Assembly: GCA_002478545.1 (NCBI GenBank) | Contig: DLOY01000061.1 | Span: 1,960 to 13,531, forward strand | Direction: 5' to 3' | DNA length: 11,572 bases | DNA from: Micrococcales bacterium UBA7472 | GTDB taxonomy: Bacteria > Actinomycetota > Actinomycetes > Actinomycetales > Microbacteriaceae | Part shown: positions 6,152-11,572 of the stretch, piece after piece | Position numbering within the stretch: the stretch's first letter is position 1 | How the letters are laid out: the number at the start of each line of letters is the position of its first letter | Translations under genes and position numbers: made by a program | The notes under the pieces: model-generated | The model's input: the letters and a program-made list of their open reading frames with translations, nothing else | Databases searched by the model: none | What the model was told of the DNA's origin: nothing

Positions 6152-6802
6152 ATGCCAGCAATCCATCTCAGCGATCAATCCGACGTATCAGACCTCATTA
6201 GTTTTCTTGAGCGCGCAAAGAAATTGGACCAAGAGGGTCTGGTAAAACTCCGAGCATTCTCCGACGTGCTGGCTGTCTATGTCTCTCCGATTTACTCAGG
6301 AAGCCTCTTGGCCGACGGCCCCACCGTCTTGGGGCTGAGAACCATAAAGCTTGCAGCGCCCCATGAGATTGATGCAAATTTCGAAATTGCCGCAATCCTT
6401 GAGCGGCTTGCGGCAGTTGGTCAGGACCTCGAGCTTGCGCTACCACCTGTGCAGCAGAGGGCGGCGTGGACAGGAGTCACTCCACCTCGAGTTGGTTGGG
6501 AGCCGGCGGGGGAGATCCCGCAAGCGCAAATCACCCAATGGGCTAAGGACGGCATTGCCGAGGTGGCGAGTGCATTGCCAGAGAGTATTGGTAGTTCGAT
6601 TGCTGCAAAGGTCAGGTTGCAGATTTGGGGTAAGTCGGTGGGGCTTGCGCACAACTTCCCAGCTGCGGTTGCGTTTGCACTCGCCGGCCTAGGTTTTATG
6701 ACTCAGGGAGAGATGGTCCAGGTGTACAGAACCAAAGGCTGGGTCAGGCTGTCGACTCGCCACGGCCATGTTCTCTCAAAAGAGAGCTACCGACTTTCTT
6801 AG
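6152..6802 (+). CDS. conserved actinobacterial protein of unknown function
   Basis: A 216-residue protein with no signal peptide, no membrane segment and no catalytic motif I can name. It resembles, from memory, a widespread actinobacterial hypothetical family. Visible landmarks are an N-terminal acidic helix (about 6-30), a strand-rich DVLAVYVSPIY stretch, LGLRTIKL with a following helix (about 60-92), a TPPRVGWEPAGEIP turn (about 109-122), a helix, a segment near FPAAVAFALAGLGFM, and a C-terminal block ending in WVRLSTRHGHVLSK. It could be an intracellular regulatory or binding protein; no function is claimed. The start at 6152 lacks a ribosome site and sits about 9 bases after a -10-like TAGTTT, suggesting leaderless translation. 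It lies between tesB and glbO and overlaps the glbO stop by 4 bp. M. tuberculosis Rv2474c may be the counterpart, but that is from memory only. Confidence 0.85.
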   Translation: MPAIHLSDQSDVSDLISFLERAKKLDQEGLVKLRAFSDVLAVYVSPIYSGSLLADGPTVLGLRTIKLAAPHEIDANFEIAAILERLAAVGQDLELALPPVQQRAAWTGVTPPRVGWEPAGEIPQAQITQWAKDGIAEVASALPESIGSSIAAKVRLQIWGKSVGLAHNFPAAVAFALAGLGFMTQGEMVQVYRTKGWVRLSTRHGHVLSKESYRLS

Positions 6803-7173
6803 TCCTCAAAGCTGTTCAGCATGGCGTGCGCAGCGCGCTCGAGGTAGTCCCAAAGCATGGCTTCGTCCACGGCCGATAGCTCAAGCGAGTCAACAGCTTT
6901 TCTCATGTGAGATAACCATGCATCTCGGGCCTTGGGCCCAATTTTGAATTCAAAGTGCCGCATCCGAAGCCTTGGATGACCACGCTCTTGCTGGTAGGTA
7001 TCGGGGCCACCCCAATACTGTTCCAGAAACATTCTGAGCCTACGCTCAGCTGGACCCAGGTCTTGCTCTGGATACATCGGTTGGAGTAGTGGATCTTTGG
7101 CAACACCCTCGTAGAAGACCCTGGTGAGTTGAGTGAAGCCCGCCTCACCTATGCGGTCATAGAGATTTTCCAT
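6799..7173 (-). CDS. glbO: group II truncated haemoglobin (GlbO/trHbO)
   Basis: A haem protein of 124 residues that binds O2 tightly; mycobacterial GlbO is linked to oxygen, NO or peroxide chemistry near the membrane. Numbering from the ATG at 7173, the key residues are present: Tyr21 (B10), Tyr34 (CD1) in MYPEQDL, the EQYWGGP block (51-57), proximal His73 (F8) in LRMRHFEF and Trp86 (G8) in DAWL. This CD1-Tyr and G8-Trp combination marks group II. I chose ATG 7173 (MENLYDRIGEAG) over the upstream in-frame ATG at 7215 because the family begins there and the extra 14 residues have no counterpart. The start lies inside the MscS-like gene (17-bp overlap), so it is translationally coupled, with only a weak GGTAACGGG before it. 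Its stop overlaps the convergent hypothetical gene by 4 bp. Confidence 0.95.
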   Translation of the reverse strand: MENLYDRIGEAGFTQLTRVFYEGVAKDPLLQPMYPEQDLGPAERRLRMFLEQYWGGPDTYQQERGHPRLRMRHFEFKIGPKARDAWLSHMRKAVDSLELSAVDEAMLWDYLERAAHAMLNSFED

Positions 7174-7717
7174 GCGACCCGTTACCAACGTTGATGATTT
7201 CGCCGTTGCGAACAAACCAAAGCATGCCGTCTTGGTCGCGAACCTCGGTGACCCTCAGTCTTACGCGCTCAACCTTGCCAACCACGGTCCCGAGATTCAC
7301 CTCGTCGCCGACTCCAAATTGATCTTCGAAGACCATAAAGATTCCAGATATCACGTCTTTGACGAGTGTTTGAGCTCCGAAACCAACCGCCGCACCGACG
7401 ATGGTTGAGACCGCAATCAGCGCGCCGACATCAACACCGAGCTCGCTGAGAATCATCACAATCACAGTGATCACCAAAGTCCAGGTTGCGAAGTTGTCCA
7501 GCACTGCAGAAATGGTCTTACCGCGCTGAGCAACTCGCTCCCCGTTGCCTTTTGACCCTTTGCCGTTTTTCGAAACTGACCTTGCGCCTTCCAAAATTGC
7601 TCGAGTGGTCTTGCGAATTGAAAAGGCCAGCACGATCCTGGCGATTACCGCCAGGGCAAGAATCAATCCGATTCGGGCTGGGGTTTCCCAAACTCCAAGA
7701 CTCTCGAGCCAAAGCAT
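7157..7717 (-). CDS. short MscS-family mechanosensitive channel lacking the C-terminal domain
   Basis: An inner-membrane protein of 186 residues. A first hydrophobic helix lies at about 13-33, then a basic, glycine-rich cytoplasmic linker (about 36-70), a second helix (about 74-92) and the pore helix with its continuation (about 94-130), including the Gly/Ala-rich VGAAVGFGAQTLVKD stretch. The FEDQFGVGDEVNLG segment opens the beta domain, which ends in WFVRNGEIINVGN. E. coli MscS (286 residues) continues with a large alpha/beta cage domain; here the frame stops nine residues after VGN begins, within the globin gene. It may be a natural minimal channel or a truncation, but every sensor-pore element is present. 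Its ATG overlaps the pepN stop by one base (TAATG), indicating coupled translation. Likely role: release of solutes under hypo-osmotic shock, by family. Confidence 0.88.
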   Translation of the reverse strand: MLWLESLGVWETPARIGLILALAVIARIVLAFSIRKTTRAILEGARSVSKNGKGSKGNGERVAQRGKTISAVLDNFATWTLVITVIVMILSELGVDVGALIAVSTIVGAAVGFGAQTLVKDVISGIFMVFEDQFGVGDEVNLGTVVGKVERVRLRVTEVRDQDGMLWFVRNGEIINVGNGSHGKSL

Positions 7718-10263
7718 TAGGCGTCTTTCTTCTGAGCAGTCAGACCGCGCTCCAAGGCGGCCAGATTCTCAACCAGAATTCGTCTCAGCGCCGGCTTGGC
7801 CTTGATGGAATCCTTCTCGATTAGAACCTTTGTCTTGTCCGCCAGGTCCTGATTGGCCAGCTGGATCGGGTAGAGGTTGTTTAGAAGGTAGGCGGCGATG
7901 TGGTAGCTGCGCTCATCCCAGATTCGCTCGGCGTTGGCTAGATAGTGATCGACGTATGGAGCTAGGAGCCCAGTGTCGTTCACTCGACCAAAAGCCAAAG
8001 ATGCGGAGTTGATCAAAGTATTGGAGAACTCCTCAGTTTCGGTGAGTTTCTTCCAAATCGCCAGCTTGCCCTCCGCGGTTGGTATGGCTGCGGTTGCCGC
8101 GGCTGCAAACTTCTGACCGTTTGCGGTGTTGTCTCGCTCGAGCTCGGTGGCAATTTCGGTTTCGCCAAAGACGCCGCAAATCACCAGACCAATCACCAGT
8201 TCCCAACGCACGTCCTGGTCTACGACCAAACCAGGCAGTGCGGTCTTGCCTTCGAGCAATTCAAGCATCCACTTGGCGTGAGCCTGAGTGCGGGCGAACT
8301 GAGGCACAAACTTCACAAACTGCAGTTGAGAATCGGACCCAGGCTTGGCCTTCGAGGCCAATTCAATTAGGCCATCCGCAATTTTGGTCAATGCGCTCTC
8401 GCGCTTTGTTGGGGATGTGTAGAGGGTGCCGGTAGTAACCAGTTGGCGAAGCAGCGTGAGGATGGTTGTGGATTCGGTCTCAGGTCCAATGTGACCCAAA
8501 ACTAGGTCAATAAAGTCAGAGGCCGGTGACTCACCGTCTCTAGTCGCATCCCAGGCTGCAGTCCAAACCAAGGTCCTGGCCAGAGAGTCCTCGATACCGG
8601 ACAGGTTGCCCAAGGCGGCCTTTGCTGATCGATCATCTAGTCGGATCTTTGCGTAGGCGAGGTCGTTGTCATTCAGTAGCAGCAAGTCTGGCTGCTTCTT
8701 TCCAACCAGCTGTGGGACCTCACTGCGCGGGCCGTCGATGTCAAGCTCAAGGTATTCACTGCGGATCAGCTTTCCATCAACAAGGTTGAACAGGCCAACA
8801 CCCATGCGGTGCGGACGAATGGTTGGCTGCTCTGCAATCGCTGACTGGATGATGTGGAACGAGCTGTAGTTTCCGTCGGCGTCGAGGGTGAAGTCGGGCT
8901 TCAAGGTATTAACTCCGGCGGTTTCAAGCCAAAGCTTGGACCAGCTGGTCAGGTCGCGACCTGACTCACGCTCCAGCTCTACAAGCAGGTCTTGCAGCTC
9001 GGTGTTTCCCCAAGCGTGTTTCTTAAAGTAGCTGGACACTCCGCGAACGAAAGGCTCTTGACCGACCCAGGCAACCAGCTGCTTTAGAACTGATGCCCCC
9101 TTGGCGTAGGTGATGCCATCGAAATTGACCTGAACATCTTCAAGGTCGTTGATGGTGGCAACGATTGGGTGGGTAGATGGTAGCTGGTCCTGACGGTATG
9201 CCCAGTTCTTCTCGAGAGAAGCGAAGGTCGTCCAAGCTTCCTTCCACTCTGTGGCCTCAGCGGTGGCCAGGGTGGAAGCGTACTCGGCGAAGGACTCGTT
9301 GAGCCAAAGGTCGTTCCACCAGCGCATCGTCACCAGGTCACCGAACCACATGTGAGCAAGCTCGTGCAAGATCGTGACCACTCGACGCTCTCTGGTCGCA
9401 TCGGTGACAGCCGAGCGGAAAACGTAGTTTTCCGTGAAGGTGACCGCGCCTGCGTTCTCCATTGCACCAGCATTGAAGTCAGGAACCCACAGCTGGTCAT
9501 ATTTCTCGAAGGGGTAAGGGACTCCAAATAGGTTTTCGAAAAAGTCAAAGCCCTGCTTTGTCTTTTCGAAAATGTAGTCCGGGTCCATGAACTCAGCTAA
9601 GGACTTGCGGCAGAAGACGCCAAGTGGAACCTTGTTTCCAGAGCTTGAAGTTAGCTCATCGGTCCACTTTGCGTAGGGTCCTGCAATCAAGGCTGTGATG
9701 TAGCTAGAAATTCTTGGAGTTGGAGCAAAGTCCCATCTGGACTTTCCGTCGGCTAACTCAACAGCCTTCGGGGTCGACTGGTTGGAGGTTACCTCCCAGT
9801 AACTCGGGGCAATGATGCTGAAGCTGAACTCAGCCTTGAGATCTGGCTGTTCAAACACCGGGAACATGCGTCGCGAATCTGGAACCTCGAACTGGGTGTA
9901 CAGATAGACCTCGTTATCGACCGGGTCGACAAAGCGGTGAAGACCCTCACCGGAGTTCGAGTACTTACCATGAGCCTTGACCACCAGTTTGTTCTTTGAT
10001 TGGAGGTTTGGTAGCTGAATGCGAACGCCGTCCGAGTGGGATGCAGGATCGAGTAATTCTCCGTTGAGCTCGATCTCTTCAACGCTTTCGGTGATTGCGT
10101 CGATAAATGTTGAATAGCCCTCGGTAGCCTCAAAACTAACTGTGGTGTGTGATTCGAAAGTCTCTGCACCCGAAGTCAGGTCAAGTACAACTTGGTAGCT
10201 CTGGACTTTCAGGTTTGCTGCGCGCTCTTGGGCTTCCAGACGAGTGAGGTTTTCACCAGGCAT
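7717..10263 (-). CDS. pepN: aminopeptidase N (M1 family zinc metallopeptidase)
   Basis: A cytoplasmic zinc aminopeptidase that removes N-terminal residues from peptides in protein turnover. Its 848 residues match the usual actinobacterial length. An N-terminal beta domain (about 1-195) leads into the catalytic domain. There the exopeptidase motif GAMEN is at 266-270 and the zinc site HELAH at 300-304 (ligands His300 and His304, catalytic Glu301), with Glu323 in NESFAEY as third ligand, the correct 18-residue spacing. A Tyr in ITYAKGASVL is the likely transition-state residue. The C-terminal half is a helical ERAP1-like domain. The ATG at 10263 gives the conserved MPGENLTRLEAQERAA start; a GGAG lies about 12 bases upstream. 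It is the first gene of a pepN - MscS-like - glbO operon and its stop overlaps the next ATG. Confidence 0.97.
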   Translation of the reverse strand: MPGENLTRLEAQERAANLKVQSYQVVLDLTSGAETFESHTTVSFEATEGYSTFIDAITESVEEIELNGELLDPASHSDGVRIQLPNLQSKNKLVVKAHGKYSNSGEGLHRFVDPVDNEVYLYTQFEVPDSRRMFPVFEQPDLKAEFSFSIIAPSYWEVTSNQSTPKAVELADGKSRWDFAPTPRISSYITALIAGPYAKWTDELTSSSGNKVPLGVFCRKSLAEFMDPDYIFEKTKQGFDFFENLFGVPYPFEKYDQLWVPDFNAGAMENAGAVTFTENYVFRSAVTDATRERRVVTILHELAHMWFGDLVTMRWWNDLWLNESFAEYASTLATAEATEWKEAWTTFASLEKNWAYRQDQLPSTHPIVATINDLEDVQVNFDGITYAKGASVLKQLVAWVGQEPFVRGVSSYFKKHAWGNTELQDLLVELERESGRDLTSWSKLWLETAGVNTLKPDFTLDADGNYSSFHIIQSAIAEQPTIRPHRMGVGLFNLVDGKLIRSEYLELDIDGPRSEVPQLVGKKQPDLLLLNDNDLAYAKIRLDDRSAKAALGNLSGIEDSLARTLVWTAAWDATRDGESPASDFIDLVLGHIGPETESTTILTLLRQLVTTGTLYTSPTKRESALTKIADGLIELASKAKPGSDSQLQFVKFVPQFARTQAHAKWMLELLEGKTALPGLVVDQDVRWELVIGLVICGVFGETEIATELERDNTANGQKFAAAATAAIPTAEGKLAIWKKLTETEEFSNTLINSASLAFGRVNDTGLLAPYVDHYLANAERIWDERSYHIAAYLLNNLYPIQLANQDLADKTKVLIEKDSIKAKPALRRILVENLAALERGLTAQKKDA

Positions 10264-10290
10264 ATGAATCTAAGTCTCCGTTAACTCTGT

Positions 10291-10320
10291 GTAACCAAAA
10301 GCCTAGAGCGTATTGGTTAC
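10291..10320. repeat. inverted repeat GTAACCAA-N14-TTGGTTAC, operator-like
   Basis: Perfect 8-bp arms at 10291-10298 and 10313-10320 have centres 22 bases apart, about two helical turns. The right arm is also part of an 11-bp palindrome, TTGGTTACCAA (10313-10323), so a third near-copy of the half-site (GTTACCAA) follows. The elements lie in the 81-bp pepN/antiporter divergent gap and overlap the position expected for the antiporter -35. This is what a dimeric repressor site often looks like; no regulator is identified. Confidence 0.4.
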
Positions 10321-10333
10321 CAAAATCTCCCGA

Positions 10334-10339
10334 GATAAT
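10334..10339 (+). promoter_or_regulatory. -10 element of a probably leaderless antiporter gene
   Basis: GATAAT matches the -10 consensus TATAAT at five of six positions and ends five bases before the ATG at 10345. Initiation would therefore fall on or beside the A of the start codon. No Shine-Dalgarno precedes the ATG, which fits leaderless translation, common in actinobacteria. The best -35-like hexamer is TTGGTT (10313-10318) with a short 15-bp spacer, so it is weak. Confidence 0.5.
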
Positions 10340-10344
10340 TAGTT

Positions 10345-11520
10345 ATGTTCTCAATCCTGCAAGCATCTGGTCAGTCGCCAGAAAATTCAATGCTGCTTGC
10401 AGAGATCGGCGCCGCACTCTTGGTGCTCGGAATCGTCGCCTTCATCGCCAACAAGCTTAAGTTTTCGGTCGTTCCGCTTTACCTACTGATCGGTTTGGCC
10501 ATCGGTGAGGGTGGTGTGGTTCCGCTATCGCTCAGCGAAGAGTTTTTGAACACGGGTGCACAGATTGGCGCGATCATGTTGTTGCTACTGCTCGGTCTGG
10601 AGTATTCGGCATATGACCTCGCTAAGGCTTTTCAAGATCGCAAGAGTGCCGGCCTAATTGATTTTGTTGCGAACGCTACCCCTGGATTTGTGTTGGGGTG
10701 GTTGTTGGGATGGGGTCTCGGCGGTGCTCTCGCACTTGCGGGCATTACCTACGTTTCGTCTTCGGGCATTGCTGCCCAGCTAATCAAGGAGATGGGTTGG
10801 CGACGTTCTGAAGTCTCAAAACGCGCAATCGGAGTCTTGGTTTTTGAGGATCTAGCGCTGGCGCCGTACCTTCCTCTTTTGACCTCAATCGTTTTGGGCG
10901 TTTCTGCTGTGTCGGGAATTATCTCGGTATCGCTGGCGCTCGCGATCACGGGACTAGTGATTCTGGTTAGCTTCCGTGGGACTGCTAAGTGGAGCAAGAT
11001 TCTTGACCCAAACGAGCCGGGTGGGCTACTTCTCACTGTGTTTGGGGCCGCACTGCTGGCTGCCGGTTTGGCCGACCTGGTTGGTTTTTCTGGGGTGGTG
11101 GCCGCGTTCTTGATCGGACTTCTTTTGACCGGTGAGGTGGCAGAAACCGCACGTGCCAGACTCAGTCCCATTCGCGATATCTTTTCGGCCATCTTCTTCT
11201 TGTTCTTTGGGATTACCACAAACCCGGCAGACCTTCCCGCGGTCTTGCCGCTTGCGCTCTTACTAACCGCATTCGGCATCGCCGGTAAGTACCTGGTGGG
11301 GTGGTGGGTGACCCGAGATCTAAGCGATCCCATGAGCGCTTGGCGGGCAACTGGCTTTCTAATTGCCCGTGGCGAGTTCTCTATGGTGATTGCGGCGCTG
11401 GCTGCCCCGATAGTTTTGGGGATCCAGCTTCAAGCCCTTACCTTGGCTTATGTGATCCTGACAGCATTCGCGGCCTCCGTCGTGCTTCGTTTTTCGAGGA
11501 GTCAACTTGACCGGCGCTAG
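10345..11520 (+). CDS. CPA2-family cation:proton antiporter (KefB/KefC-like membrane domain)
   Basis: An inner-membrane Na+ or K+/H+ exchanger of 391 residues, almost all hydrophobic, with about 11-13 helices. Family landmarks are PLYLLIGLAIGEGG (44-57), LLLLGLEYS (80-88), the SSSGIAAQL break (138-146), the ion-site helix with Glu168-Asp169 in VLVFEDLALAPYLP (164-177), and FLIARGEFSMVIA (338-350). E. coli KefC has Gln-Asp where this has Glu-Asp. The TrkA-N/RCK regulatory domain that follows the membrane part in KefB/KefC is absent; many actinobacterial relatives keep it as a separate subunit, which is not seen here. The ATG at 10345 is favoured by the GATAAT just before it; an alternative ATG at 10390 would also fit the family but has no signal. 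The 3' end overlaps the next gene by 14 bp. The transported ion is not determinable. Confidence 0.9.
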   Translation: MFSILQASGQSPENSMLLAEIGAALLVLGIVAFIANKLKFSVVPLYLLIGLAIGEGGVVPLSLSEEFLNTGAQIGAIMLLLLLGLEYSAYDLAKAFQDRKSAGLIDFVANATPGFVLGWLLGWGLGGALALAGITYVSSSGIAAQLIKEMGWRRSEVSKRAIGVLVFEDLALAPYLPLLTSIVLGVSAVSGIISVSLALAITGLVILVSFRGTAKWSKILDPNEPGGLLLTVFGAALLAAGLADLVGFSGVVAAFLIGLLLTGEVAETARARLSPIRDIFSAIFFLFFGITTNPADLPAVLPLALLLTAFGIAGKYLVGWWVTRDLSDPMSAWRATGFLIARGEFSMVIAALAAPIVLGIQLQALTLAYVILTAFAASVVLRFSRSQLDRR

Positions 11521-11572
11521 AAGATTGCTTTTGGTTGCAGCTCTAGTAAGCCTCACGCATATTGGTTTCGCG
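11507..11572 (+). CDS. start of a probable secreted or membrane-anchored protein (runs off right edge)
   Basis: A TTG at 11507 opens a frame that stays open to the last base of the window (22 codons). It has a good ribosome site, GAGGAG at 11496-11501, five bases upstream and inside the antiporter gene. The encoded start is MTGARRLLLV followed by an alanine/leucine-rich hydrophobic stretch to the edge, which looks like a signal peptide or membrane anchor with two arginines before the core. The first 14 bp overlap the antiporter's 3' end, suggesting translational coupling. Too little is visible to name a family. An internal Leu codon (TTG at 11525) could in principle be used instead, but has no ribosome site of comparable quality. 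Confidence 0.6.
   Translation, partial: MTGARRLLLVAALVSLTHIGFA

Noticed and set aside
7174..7215. Upstream in-frame ATG at 7215 as the start of glbO (138 residues)
   Set aside because: The 14 extra residues do not resemble any globin N-terminus and would enlarge the overlap with the MscS-like gene to 59 bp. The ATG at 7173 gives the family start.
10749..11333. 194-codon minus-strand open frame opposite the antiporter
   Set aside because: Low-complexity Ser/Arg/Lys/Pro-rich translation in the mirror of a hydrophobic gene; no motif, no ribosome site. A shadow of the antiporter codons.
1..11572. Mobile island, toxin-antitoxin, defence or CRISPR system
   Set aside because: No transposase, integrase, tRNA, direct-repeat array or defence-type domain is visible; all confident genes are housekeeping families in a conserved order.

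Overview
The window looks like chromosomal DNA from a small-genome, high-GC Gram-positive bacterium (Actinobacteria). It is most likely a freshwater Microbacteriaceae of the Rhodoluna/Aquiluna type. This rests on the protein types (group II truncated globin GlbO, actinobacterial PepN, EttA with an SSB paralogue beside it), moderate GC judged by eye, TTG starts, likely leaderless genes, and very tight packing. No intergenic gap exceeds about 140 bases. I see no RNA genes, CRISPR, IS elements or prophage.

Layout. (1) 1-794 (+): the C-terminal two thirds of alanine dehydrogenase, cut by the left edge. (2) 2332-795 (-): an apparent operon of an EamA-type transporter, a thioredoxin and a small two-helix membrane protein with a Cys pair in its outer loop. 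(3) 2395-2913 (+): msrA, divergent from the transporter. (4) 3012-5245 (+): an SSB paralogue without the usual C-terminal peptide, then ettA. A perfect DnaA-box match lies before ssb, and an 18-bp inverted repeat lies in the ssb-ettA gap. (5) 6117-5242 (-): acyl-CoA thioesterase II. It is divergent from a 216-residue conserved actinobacterial protein of unknown function (6152-6802, +), with 34 bp between them. (6) 10263-6799 (-): aminopeptidase N, a short MscS-like channel and globin GlbO, chained by a 1-nt and a 17-nt overlap. (7) 10345-11520 (+): a CPA2 cation:proton antiporter. A further gene begins at 11507 inside its 3' end and leaves the window after a signal-peptide-like start.

How the genes fit. 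Several concern redox and oxygen: thioredoxin recycles MsrA, and GlbO handles O2/NO/peroxide chemistry. The rest is housekeeping: translation throttling (EttA), peptide recycling (PepN), acyl-CoA hydrolysis, osmotic relief (MscS) and ion homeostasis. From memory, the set ssb2-ettA-thioesterase-hypothetical-glbO-pepN resembles the Rv2478c to Rv2467 region of Mycobacterium tuberculosis. This would make the stretch an old conserved actinobacterial neighbourhood rather than an acquired island.

I found no convincing new multi-gene system. The best leads are the ettA leader with two mutually exclusive hairpins, the DnaA box before the SSB paralogue, the MscS protein that ends after its beta domain inside the globin gene, and the inverted repeat between pepN and the antiporter.
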